From Candidatus Peribacter sp. UBA6535 (lineage in GTDB: Bacteria > Patescibacteriota > Gracilibacteria > Peribacterales > Peribacteraceae), in assembly GCA_002436205.1 (NCBI GenBank), contig DJKT01000021.1, positions 1 through 30,316 on the forward strand: a DNA stretch of 30,316 nucleotides. The letters run 5' to 3'. The stretch's first letter is position 1; each line of letters begins with the position of its first letter. The notes beneath the pieces were generated by a model. The model ran no database searches, was not told where the DNA came from, and saw nothing but the letters and a program-made list of their open reading frames with translations. Below are positions 1 to 7,302 of this stretch, in pieces. Position numbers and translations under genes: made by a program.

Positions 1-1
1 C

Positions 2-253
2 AGCTACGATATCTTCGAAGACTTTGCAGAAAGCTTTGCTTACTTTGTATTGCAAAACGATGTATTTGCAGCACGCGCTCAAACCAATGCGGCTATCGCC
101 AAGAAATATGTCTGGTTTAGAGACGTACTATTTGATGGTCACGTTCCACAGATTGCCACAGGAAAATCTGTCTACAAGGGCAAGGCTCCTTGGGACACCA
201 CAAAGCTTGCATACAAGTGGCACCCTGAACTGGTTGTAGCAAAATTAAACTAA
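2..253 (+). CDS. C-terminal end of a probable zinc metallopeptidase (partial)
   Basis: The reading frame is open from base 2 to a TAA at 251-253 and gives 83 residues; the start lies outside the window. The first residues, SYDIFEDFAESFAYFVL, resemble the acidic-aromatic helix that carries the third zinc ligand (Glu) downstream of HExxH in secreted gluzincin-like peptidases. The HExxH part itself is not present, so the family call is inferred from this one segment. The remainder is a basic, aromatic tail (KKYVWFRD, YKWHPEL) with no other motif I recognise. It is followed at once by a heptanucleotide repeat. It may belong to the same kind of peptidase as the HExxH protein near 6.5-7.2 kb, but I see no clear sequence match between them. 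Confidence 0.6.
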   Translation, partial: SYDIFEDFAESFAYFVLQNDVFAARAQTNAAIAKKYVWFRDVLFDGHVPQIATGKSVYKGKAPWDTTKLAYKWHPELVVAKLN

Positions 254-254
254 T

Positions 255-289
255 AACTAGTAATTAGTCATGAGTAATTAGTACACTAA
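255..289. repeat. Intergenic heptanucleotide tandem repeat (ATTAGT family)
   Basis: Five consecutive 7-base units can be laid out without gaps: AACTAGT, AATTAGT, CATGAGT, AATTAGT, ACACTAA. The block fills almost all of the space between the upstream gene stop (253) and the next ATG (295). Its core AATTAGT is the complement of the ACTAAT core of the repeat at the right end of the window. A weak -10-like TACACT falls inside it at 282-287. Confidence 0.6.
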
Positions 290-294
290 CCACA

Positions 295-1095
295 ATGCGT
301 TACAAGATACTACTACTCCTCTGGCTCCTCACAGACCTCGCAGTCTTTATAGGATCGTATGCGCTCTCCTACTTTCTAAAGGTGGGATGGATCATGTCTA
401 CAGACTTTCCCTTCGAGCCATACATCACTGTTGTCGCGATAGTAGCTCCAATGTGGATGATTGTTTTAATTACAACAAGAACATTCGCTCTCACAAGATC
501 ACAAAGTAGTATGCGCAACCTCGCGTACATCATCTATTCCTCTGCGGTAGGAACAGCACTGTTTGCCCTAGGGTATTACTTCCTCTACGGACTCTTCTTT
601 AGTCGCATGCTTCTTTTGTATGCACTCGTAATCTCGACTGTTGCTATTTGGGGTTGGCACCTTTTGTATTCCCGCTTTCAGAGAATGATGCTGCGTAGAG
701 ACCCTCCAGTATTTCCAACATTGATCGTTGGCGTGACACGGGAATCCAGAGAGTTGATAAAGAAGTTAAACAAAGGATCAAACCCCTTGCGTCCTGTAGC
801 CGTACTGGATGGTAAAGGATGTAAAGACAGTGATATCGATGGCGTGCCTGTACGTGGCAAACTCAATAAACTGGAAGACGTTTTAGGTGAAGGCATCACG
901 CATCTCATTCAATGCAGTGACTTAGAGCAGTCGCTTAATCTCCTTAGTGCCTGTAGGCAAAACAAAATCACCTACATGCTCCTTCCTTCTGTACTGGGTA
1001 TTGTCGAGAGAGATGAGAAAGTAGAATCTCTAGAAGGACAACCTGTCACAATGGTAGGACCAAAAGAAAATATATTGATGTGGTTCTTTCGATAG
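295..1095 (+). CDS. Sugar-transferase-like membrane protein lacking the catalytic domain
   Basis: 266 residues. The first ~125 contain four hydrophobic segments (about 4-27, 43-62, 76-99, 103-122), followed by a soluble Rossmann-like domain beginning PTLIVGVTRESRELIKKL and ending near GQPVTMVGP. This matches the N-terminal membrane plus CoA-binding/NAD-like half of WbaP/WcaJ-type polyprenyl-phosphate hexose-1-phosphate transferases. In those proteins the bacterial sugar transferase domain follows directly; here the protein stops at WFFR, so the catalytic half is missing. The TAG stop is one base before the next ATG, so it is probably co-translated with the nucleotidyltransferase. It could be a regulatory or scaffold subunit or a decayed transferase; intact codon structure favours a functional protein. 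Confidence 0.7.
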   Translation: MRYKILLLLWLLTDLAVFIGSYALSYFLKVGWIMSTDFPFEPYITVVAIVAPMWMIVLITTRTFALTRSQSSMRNLAYIIYSSAVGTALFALGYYFLYGLFFSRMLLLYALVISTVAIWGWHLLYSRFQRMMLRRDPPVFPTLIVGVTRESRELIKKLNKGSNPLRPVAVLDGKGCKDSDIDGVPVRGKLNKLEDVLGEGITHLIQCSDLEQSLNLLSACRQNKITYMLLPSVLGIVERDEKVESLEGQPVTMVGPKENILMWFFR

Positions 1096-1096
1096 T

Positions 1097-2047
1097 ATGC
1101 ATGCCTTTATTCTCGCCGGCGGCTTTGCAACCAGGCTCTGGCCTCTTACAGAAAAGAGAGCGAAGCCATTACTTCCTCTTGCAGGAGTTCCATTAGTTGA
1201 ATATCTCGTACGGGATATTCCCGAAGACATTCCCATTACCATCAGTACAAATGCTGTCTTTAAAGACGCTTTTGAAAGCTGGACAGCAGCTTTTGGTAGA
1301 TCCAATATCGAAATATTGATTGAGGACGTAAAGAGCGACGACCAAAAGCTCGGAGCACTCGGGGCAACTGCTCAATGGATTACAGACGCAAGAATTAATG
1401 ATGATGTATTGCTACTTACTGGAGATAACTACTGCGGATTTTCTTTTGATGCCTTCTTGGCTGCTGCATCAGAAGACACCACGCTGATAGCTGTACATGA
1501 CATAGGCGATCTAAATAAAGCAAAGGCATTCGGAACCGTGATTGCCGATGGTACAAAAGTTAAGGGATTCGAAGAAAAGCCAAAAGAACCAAAGACTACT
1601 CTGGTAAATACCGGTTGTTCCCTACTGCCAAAATCTGTTCTGTCAATTCTGGTAGAGCATGCAAAAGAACATCCCGATAATGTTGGAGGGGTATTTGAGG
1701 AGCTCCTCAATCGCGGAAAACCCATTACGTGCTTCTCCTTTTGCGAACCCTGGTTCGATATTGGTTCGTTTGATGCCTATATCGAAGCGACAAAAGAGCT
1801 TATTGGAGACCGCGTGATAGAAGAGGAAGGATCAACAATAGGGCAAACCACCTGCCAAGGATCTGTGGTAATAGGAGAAAGATCCAGTGTAAGCGGGTCT
1901 CAGCTTACCGATACCGTTGTATTTGAGGATTGTATCATCGAAGACTGTGTTCTTGAGGATTGCGTACTGGATAAAGGATGTACGCTTAAAGGAATAGATC
2001 TCACAGGAAAAATGCTACGGGAGGGCACCATTCTGGAAAGGAAATAA
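1097..2047 (+). CDS. NDP-sugar pyrophosphorylase (RmlA/GalU-like) with beta-helix tail
   Basis: 316 residues. It transfers a nucleotidyl group to a sugar-1-phosphate, making an activated sugar for surface glycans. The N-terminus LAGGFATRLWPLTEKRAKPL is the canonical nucleotide-binding signature (GG..TRL.PLT...KPL). Further family landmarks are LLLTGDNYCGF (metal-binding Asp), GFEEKPKEP and WFDIGSFDAY. From about residue 240, short repeats (IGQTTCQGSVVIGERSSV, then FEDCIIEDCVLEDC) form a left-handed beta-helix as in bifunctional or oligomeric pyrophosphorylases. The specific sugar and nucleotide (dTTP, UTP or GTP) cannot be read from motifs. It starts one base after the upstream stop, which links it to the sugar-transferase-like protein. 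Confidence 0.85.
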   Translation: MHAFILAGGFATRLWPLTEKRAKPLLPLAGVPLVEYLVRDIPEDIPITISTNAVFKDAFESWTAAFGRSNIEILIEDVKSDDQKLGALGATAQWITDARINDDVLLLTGDNYCGFSFDAFLAAASEDTTLIAVHDIGDLNKAKAFGTVIADGTKVKGFEEKPKEPKTTLVNTGCSLLPKSVLSILVEHAKEHPDNVGGVFEELLNRGKPITCFSFCEPWFDIGSFDAYIEATKELIGDRVIEEEGSTIGQTTCQGSVVIGERSSVSGSQLTDTVVFEDCIIEDCVLEDCVLDKGCTLKGIDLTGKMLREGTILERK

Positions 2048-2098
2048 TCAGTGAAATTGCATTCTCAATACCCCTTTTCTCCCCTAGACTTGCAGCCT

Positions 2099-2770
2099 AT
2101 GAAGAAACTTCTAGCCTCAGCACTTTTTGCGCTGCTTATGACCGCATGCGGTAGTGTCGCTACTATCCTCACCTACGACGTTACATTTACTACAGATAAC
2201 CCCGATCGTATGTCTGCGCTCTCTCTGGCCACGCGTCACGTAGTAGAAAGAAGGCTGGCACGTTTAGAGGGTGCCCTCCTCGATTATGATGTTGAGTATG
2301 ACAAAGAGGCACAAGTCGCCACCATCGAAATAGAAGTAGATAACGCCAAATCCGCAGAGATACTAAATGAGGAAATGACTGCGCCATTTACCTTCGAAGT
2401 ACGCTACAAAGTAGAAGAGCATCAAGAAGGTGATATAGAAGTAGAAGGGGTAGGAAGTTTCCGCGATACAGGCATTTATAAATCAGATATTGATTGGGTT
2501 ATCGGACAAACAACAGAACCACCGCTTAACCGAGGAAGAGTGCTTATTGGATTTACAGATGAGTCCGTACCAGGCGTAAAAGAGATCTTTGAAGAGCAGG
2601 CCGGCAATACCATCGGGCTCTTTGTACGAGACCGACTTACAGCAGCAGTGGAAATCGGTGAAGAGTTCGAAAAGGTGCTTGTCATTGACGGACTTCCATC
2701 AGGAGAAATTGCAAAGGTCTTTGCAGATGACATGAACGTCGGTATACATATGACATTCACGCAAAAATAA
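2099..2770 (+). CDS. Lipoprotein resembling the SecD periplasmic P1 domain
   Basis: 223 residues from the ATG at 2099. An upstream in-frame GTG at 2051 would add 16 residues before the signal peptide, so I prefer 2099. The N-terminus MKKLLASALFALLMTAC is a type II signal peptide with lipobox MTAC. The mature part reads like the SecD head and base: VVERRLARLEGALLDYDVEY parallels SecD VLERRINALGVSEAVIT, then TAPFTFEVRYKVEE parallels TIQLEFKEE, and a later stretch (RVLIGFTDESVPGVKEIFEEQ ... GLFVRDRLTAAVEI) parallels SecD's VQIAFDDEGAKLFQELT ... AIFVGGQLVSAPTV. There are no transmembrane helices other than the signal. It lies two bases before secD. Likely role: an accessory to the SecD periplasmic domain. 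The structural resemblance is my reading of motif order, not an alignment score. Confidence 0.65.
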   Translation: MKKLLASALFALLMTACGSVATILTYDVTFTTDNPDRMSALSLATRHVVERRLARLEGALLDYDVEYDKEAQVATIEIEVDNAKSAEILNEEMTAPFTFEVRYKVEEHQEGDIEVEGVGSFRDTGIYKSDIDWVIGQTTEPPLNRGRVLIGFTDESVPGVKEIFEEQAGNTIGLFVRDRLTAAVEIGEEFEKVLVIDGLPSGEIAKVFADDMNVGIHMTFTQK

Positions 2771-2772
2771 TC

Positions 2773-5184
2773 ATGACACGAAATCGCAAACTTACCTGGC
2801 CCACCTTTACAATAATCGTTGCAGTATCTCTTCTGATTATCGCCTTGCCACAGAGTGCAAGACAATGGGCACCAGGATTCCTGAAGAGTCCTAAGTTACA
2901 CTTTGGACTGGATCTTGCAGGTGGTACCCAACTAGATTTCCGTATCTCCGAAAAAGAAATTCAGGAGCAAATCAGCTCTCTAAAAAAGGAAATTGCTCAA
3001 ATGGAAGCCCGTGGCGCAAGTAATGACAAAATCATCGCGCTACAAAACCAGCTTTCGAGTGTCGATCAACAGAATCAAAACGTTGTAGAAGCCATTCGCA
3101 CCGTATTGGAAAGGCGTATTAATGCCTTGGGAGTAAGTGAAGCGGTTATCACACCTTCTTATGTTGGAAACGAAAAGCACCTGCTTGTGGAGTGTCCTGG
3201 TGTTGTAGACACACAGGAATGTATTAACACCGTTGGAAAAACTATTCAGCTCGAATTTAAAGAAGAGCACACAGAACCAACCGATGAATACGAGAAAGAA
3301 GTACGTGCACGCGTAAAAGAGATTCGTACACAACTCAAAGATCCCGAAATTTCATTAGAGAAAATCGGTGAAGATCTCGGTTCTGACATAGGAGTGTCCT
3401 ACAACTTTGAACGTCGTCATTTCCGCGACCAGTTGCCAGAAGGACTCTACGGTGTCTGGGACAAGAAACCAAGTAACGGCATTCTGCAATATGATGCAAC
3501 GATAGAGGTCCCCGGGCAAGACAGCGCCGGACAGGAGACAACTACCGAAGTGCCAGGTGTCTTCCTTGTTGAAGTTCTTCGTCCCCGCACACAGACCGGA
3601 AGGCTCGTTAACGAAGCTTCTAAAGCATTTGAAATACTAGAGAATGAAGACCGCAATCTTTCACATATCACTTGGGATGATAGGAAGATGCTAGATAACG
3701 TTCCTCAGGCAGTGCGCAACGCTCTAGGTAGCATGCAGCCTGGTGAATTGCGTGCAGTAAATCTTGAAGATAAAACTTCTGGCATTCTCTTCTTGCGTAA
3801 ATTCGTACCAGGTCAGACAGAACTCGAAGCAAGTCACATTCTCATATCTTACAAAGGAGCATCCTCTGCAGGGGATGATGTCACACGAAGCAAGGCAGAA
3901 GCACTTATTTTGGCAACAGAGATTAAGACAAAGCTAGATGGAGGAAACAGATTTGAAACACTCGCACGTCAATACAGTGATGGCCCTTCTGGTAAAGAAG
4001 GAGGGAGTCTGGGAACATTTGGTATCGGTACTATGGTTCCTGTATTCGAGCAGGTGGCTGCAAGCCAGACAAAGGGAACTATTTCAGACCCTACAGAGAC
4101 ACAGTTCGGTTTTCATATTATTCGCACAGACAAGGTGCCAACGCTTACAAAAAACACCGCAAGCTACGAGGTTCTCTCTATCAAAGGAGAAGATGCTGCA
4201 GATCGCAGTGTAGAGATCATCGGAAAATTGCAGCGTGGAGAAATAGAGTCCATAGAAGGCATGGTCTTCCTTCGTACAATCTTCTTCTCGCTCCTGCCAA
4301 CAGGATGGAAAGATACACTGCTTGATGGTAAACACTTCCGCTCTGCAACAGTCACACTGGATCCAACAACCAACATTCCTATCGTACAAATTGCTTTTGA
4401 TGACGAAGGAGCCAAGCTCTTCCAAGAGCTCACCAAGGTAAACATTGGTAAGCGTCTTGCGATCTTTGTCGGTGGACAACTGGTCTCAGCCCCTACCGTG
4501 CAAACAGAGATCACCGGAGGAACAGCAGTGATTACCGGTACACAGAACTTCGATGAGGCAAACAGACTGGCACAAGACCTCAATACCGGAGCTATCCCTG
4601 CTCCTATCTACCTTGCAGGACAACGCACTGTAGAAGCAACACTAGGAGCTCAGGCTCTACGTACATCCATGAAAGCAGCACTCTTTGGTATTCTTATTTT
4701 GATGGGTTACATGGTGCTGGTGTACCGCTTACTGGGACTCATTGCAGACATTGCCCTTAGCGCATACGCAGTACTCTTCTTTGCACTCCTCAAGCTACCA
4801 CTCTTCCTCTTTAGCAGCAGCTACATAGTTCTTACACTCGCCGGTATGGCCGGTATTATCCTCAGCATTGGTATGGCTGTAGATGCGAATGTACTGATCT
4901 TCGAACGTATGAAAGAAGAGCTGCGCAAAGGAAAGATGCTCAAAACTGCAGCAGAGACAGGGTTCGCTCGTGCTTGGCCAAGTATTCGTGACGGTAACAT
5001 CTCGACTCTTATTACCTGCACCGTTCTCTTCGTCATTGGAACATCCATTGTACGAGGATTCGCCATTACGCTTGGTATGGGAGTATTACTTTCGATGTTC
5101 TCCGCTATTGTGATTACCAGATGGTTGCTCCGTAAGGTAAGCCAAATGCCAATTGCCGAAAATACAAAGCTCTTCTGTGGATAA
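2773..5184 (+). CDS. secD: Protein translocase subunit SecD with an inserted parvulin domain
   Basis: 803 residues, much longer than usual SecD (~400-620). Order: TM1 (~8-27); D1 motif GLDLAGG at 45-51; a coiled-coil stretch (~57-105) rich in E, K and Q; P1 head (VLERRINALGVSE, LLVECPGV) to ~163; a poorly recognised region ~165-345; a parvulin-type peptidyl-prolyl isomerase ~350-453 (ASHILI, FETLARQYSDGP, GGSLGTFG, FGFHIIRTDK); P1 base ~515-630; then five TM helices with the D6 motif GMAVDANVLIFER at 700-712. SecD uses the proton gradient to help pull secreted proteins through SecYEG. The insert would place a foldase at the translocon exit. No secF follows; folB starts four bases after the stop. 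The SecD call is certain; the function of the insert is inferred. Confidence 0.95.
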   Translation: MTRNRKLTWPTFTIIVAVSLLIIALPQSARQWAPGFLKSPKLHFGLDLAGGTQLDFRISEKEIQEQISSLKKEIAQMEARGASNDKIIALQNQLSSVDQQNQNVVEAIRTVLERRINALGVSEAVITPSYVGNEKHLLVECPGVVDTQECINTVGKTIQLEFKEEHTEPTDEYEKEVRARVKEIRTQLKDPEISLEKIGEDLGSDIGVSYNFERRHFRDQLPEGLYGVWDKKPSNGILQYDATIEVPGQDSAGQETTTEVPGVFLVEVLRPRTQTGRLVNEASKAFEILENEDRNLSHITWDDRKMLDNVPQAVRNALGSMQPGELRAVNLEDKTSGILFLRKFVPGQTELEASHILISYKGASSAGDDVTRSKAEALILATEIKTKLDGGNRFETLARQYSDGPSGKEGGSLGTFGIGTMVPVFEQVAASQTKGTISDPTETQFGFHIIRTDKVPTLTKNTASYEVLSIKGEDAADRSVEIIGKLQRGEIESIEGMVFLRTIFFSLLPTGWKDTLLDGKHFRSATVTLDPTTNIPIVQIAFDDEGAKLFQELTKVNIGKRLAIFVGGQLVSAPTVQTEITGGTAVITGTQNFDEANRLAQDLNTGAIPAPIYLAGQRTVEATLGAQALRTSMKAALFGILILMGYMVLVYRLLGLIADIALSAYAVLFFALLKLPLFLFSSSYIVLTLAGMAGIILSIGMAVDANVLIFERMKEELRKGKMLKTAAETGFARAWPSIRDGNISTLITCTVLFVIGTSIVRGFAITLGMGVLLSMFSAIVITRWLLRKVSQMPIAENTKLFCG

Positions 5185-5187
5185 ACG

Positions 5188-5529
5188 ATGGATACCATCT
5201 CCATTCACGAACTTGAAGTACCAACGCACATCGGAGTAACTGCAGAGGAACGTGCTTCCATACAAACCTTGAAGGTATCTATTGATATGGAAAAGGATCT
5301 CTCAGTAGTCGGTGCATCAGATAACGTAGCTGATACAATAAACTACGAGGCTGTAGCGGATGCAATAAAAAGATTGGGGACTGTGCAACGCAATACCATC
5401 GAGCGTTTTGCAGAGGACATAGCGCAAATGATTCTTGCAGATTTCAAACCCAATTATGTAAAAGTATCTGTCTGGAAATTCATTCTGCCTGATACGGATG
5501 GGGTGGCTGTTACCATTACCCGACCATAG
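5188..5529 (+). CDS. folB: Dihydroneopterin aldolase
   Basis: 113 residues, close to the usual ~115-120. It splits 7,8-dihydroneopterin into 6-hydroxymethyl-dihydropterin and glycolaldehyde in folate synthesis. Family landmarks in order: IHELEVPTHIGVTAEERASIQ (active-site Glu in the EER stretch), DTINYEAVADAIK, TIERFAEDIAQMIL, and a C-terminal strand with VWKF where the conserved Lys sits, ending GVAVTITRP. It begins three bases after the secD stop and its TAG overlaps the first codon proposed for folK, giving tight translational coupling. No Shine-Dalgarno is visible before its ATG. Confidence 0.93.
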   Translation: MDTISIHELEVPTHIGVTAEERASIQTLKVSIDMEKDLSVVGASDNVADTINYEAVADAIKRLGTVQRNTIERFAEDIAQMILADFKPNYVKVSVWKFILPDTDGVAVTITRP

Positions 5530-5981
5530 CAATCTGCTTTATCGGTATCGGCAGTAATATAGATCCAATAGAAAATATGATCGCCTGCGCACGCATGCTC
5601 CGGGATGATTTCCCCTACATTACCTTCTCCTCTGTCTATCTGTCTGCAGCCCTAGACGAAGAGAGCCAAGATGATTTTTACAATGCCGTAGCAAAAATAG
5701 AGACCGAAGACCAACCAGAAGAAGTACACGAGAAACTTAAGGCTATCGAAGAAGATTTAGGAAAAGATCCACCCTATGAGAAAGGTCCACGAACGATTGA
5801 TCTGGATATTTTGCTCTACGATGATATCAAGATCGATAACGACGCACTAGCTATTCCCCATCCTCGTATGAGTGATCGTAGATTTGTCTTAGAGCCTCTC
5901 TGTGAACTTGATAATTCTTGGGCTACACATCTTCAAAAAACTCTCGATCAATCCTGTAAGAAGGTGGATTTGCGCCTATAA
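5526..5981 (+). CDS. folK: HPPK (6-hydroxymethyl-dihydropterin pyrophosphokinase), non-ATG start
   Basis: FolK transfers pyrophosphate from ATP to 6-hydroxymethyl-dihydropterin. The first ATG in frame (5577) would cut off the pterin-binding N-terminus. Upstream in the same frame the sequence reads AICFIGIGSNIDPIENM, a standard FolK start with the GSN motif. The frame is closed by TGA at 5490-5492 and there is no ATG, GTG or TTG between it and 5577. The best candidate start is ATA at 5526-5528, which overlaps the folB TAG (ATAG) and gives 151 residues; ATC at 5532 is an alternative. Further motifs are FYNAVAKIET, KGPRTIDLDILLYDD and IPHPRM. Confidence in FolK is high; confidence in the exact start codon is moderate. 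Confidence 0.88.
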   Translation: MAICFIGIGSNIDPIENMIACARMLRDDFPYITFSSVYLSAALDEESQDDFYNAVAKIETEDQPEEVHEKLKAIEEDLGKDPPYEKGPRTIDLDILLYDDIKIDNDALAIPHPRMSDRRFVLEPLCELDNSWATHLQKTLDQSCKKVDLRL

Positions 5982-5982
5982 T
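5977..5982 (+). promoter_or_regulatory. Possible -10 box for folE
   Basis: A perfect TATAAT lies 8 bases before the folE ATG and overlaps the folK stop codon. The hexamer 17 bases upstream (CTGTAA) matches TTGACA at only three positions. If used, the transcript would start almost at the ATG. Confidence 0.3.
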
Positions 5983-5990
5983 CTTGCTCT

Positions 5991-6530
5991 ATGGAAGACG
6001 CAATCACCCACGTCCTCAAAGAGATCGGCGAAGATCCTTCTCGTGAAGGACTTCAAAAAACCCCTGCGCGCTGGGCAGAGGCCATGAAAGATCTCACAGT
6101 AGGATATGACCAAAATCTTGATACAGTGATAAACGGAGCGTTATTCGAAGCAGAAACAGACGGAATGGTGATTGTCAAAGATATCGAATGCTACAGCCTT
6201 TGTGAGCATCACCTCCTCCCATTTGTCGGCAAAGTGCATGTGGCGTATGTGCCGGACAAACACATTCTGGGGCTTTCAAAAGTCGCCCGCGTTGTCGATA
6301 TGTTTGCCAAGAGACTCCAAACACAAGAGAGACTAACGCAACAGATCTGCGATGCACTGGAAGACACTCTCAAACCTAAGGGTATTGGAGTCATCGTAGA
6401 GGCAGAACATTTTTGTATGATGATGCGCGGCGTACAAAAGCAACACAGCAGCTGCATTACATCAGCAGTAAAAGGCTTGATCAAGAAGGATCCAAAGACG
6501 CGTGAAGAGTTTTTGCGACTAGTAGGTTAG
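5991..6530 (+). CDS. folE: GTP cyclohydrolase I
   Basis: 179 residues, near the usual ~185-220. It converts GTP to 7,8-dihydroneopterin triphosphate, the first step of pterin synthesis. Zinc ligands are visible as C71 and H74 (SLCEHHLLPF) and C142 (EHFCMMMRG). Other signatures are PSREGLQKTPARWAEAM at the N-terminus, LGLSKVARVV, and QKQHSSCITSAVKG near the end. With folB and folK just upstream it supplies consecutive pterin steps. Its last 12 bases overlap the 3' end of the oppositely oriented HExxH gene, so there is no room for a terminator. Confidence 0.96.
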   Translation: MEDAITHVLKEIGEDPSREGLQKTPARWAEAMKDLTVGYDQNLDTVINGALFEAETDGMVIVKDIECYSLCEHHLLPFVGKVHVAYVPDKHILGLSKVARVVDMFAKRLQTQERLTQQICDALEDTLKPKGIGVIVEAEHFCMMMRGVQKQHSSCITSAVKGLIKKDPKTREEFLRLVG

Positions 6531-7211
6531 ATTCTGCTCTCCAGAAAGTACAAGCTCTACCATTTGGTCATGCTGCTTTTCGATAATGGTCTGCTGCAAA
6601 GATTCCACATCACCAGAAGCAAGTGTGCTGGTAACTGCACCTTCGCCAGCAATTTCTGCAATAGTATTCCCGTTCTCTCTGTGTACTATGTAATCAGGAG
6701 TTAAGTCACTATCTGGTTGATTCGCAACAGTAATCGGCTGCCATTCTGTAAGGTCTCCCACTACTGTCACTTCCTGCATCTGATCTGATTCATCCAAGTA
6801 CGTCACCGTTTGTGCGTTGTAATCCGTTGCCTGATCATTCTGATGCACTTCTTCGTGTATCCGTACGCGCTCCCAGTAGGGACGATCCTCAACATGTAAA
6901 TCTGTAGCTCTTTTACTCGTCACTTTCTTTTTACTTGCAATCTCTACATAAGCAGCTGCACCTTCTTCTTCGGTGTCTCCAACAGAGTCTGGCCCAACAA
7001 GATCATCCATACTCTGCTTCCATGAAGACATAGTGACAGTCACATTTCCAATAAGTTCATCTGCTGCATCTCCGAATTGATCCTGCATCGCAGTCGTGGT
7101 GACTGCAACGCGTTGCTCTACCTGACTTTGAAACTCTGTTGCAGTTACAGTGCCGGTAGACTCCTGCGTCTCCGTGATGGCTGTGTCGACGATGTGTTCT
7201 TGTGGTTGCAT
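6519..7211 (-). CDS. HExxH-motif protein, probable metallopeptidase-like
   Basis: 230 residues. The only family-level motif is RIHEEVHQND, an HExxH zinc site with H119, E120 and H123, followed 33 residues on by LTEW (E156), a possible third ligand. The N-terminal ~100 residues are rich in T, E, Q and V and look secreted or flexible, but the ATG-started protein has no signal peptide. Just upstream a GGAGG (7252-7248) lies 7 bases before an ATG at 7240 in another frame, and a hydrophobic CFLLCA is read in this frame directly before the chosen ATG, after a TAG at 7232-7230. A one-base indel in the T5 run could join them. Function unassigned. It is the last gene of the thyA-folA run and converges on folE. 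Confidence 0.6.
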   Translation of the reverse strand: MQPQEHIVDTAITETQESTGTVTATEFQSQVEQRVAVTTTAMQDQFGDAADELIGNVTVTMSSWKQSMDDLVGPDSVGDTEEEGAAAYVEIASKKKVTSKRATDLHVEDRPYWERVRIHEEVHQNDQATDYNAQTVTYLDESDQMQEVTVVGDLTEWQPITVANQPDSDLTPDYIVHRENGNTIAEIAGEGAVTSTLASGDVESLQQTIIEKQHDQMVELVLSGEQNLTY

Positions 7212-7302
7212 TGCACACAGTAAAAAGCACTACCAAACATAGCGCATCCTCCAAAGAGTGTGAAGTGTAAAAACAACGACTTTTTAGCTTAAATAAGCCA
7301 TT

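Noticed and set aside
7230..7247. TAG readthrough (MRYVW-stop-CFLLCA) as the start of the HExxH protein
   Set aside because: There is no evidence for stop suppression, and the GGAGG spacing fits the 7240 ATG instead; a frame break is simpler.
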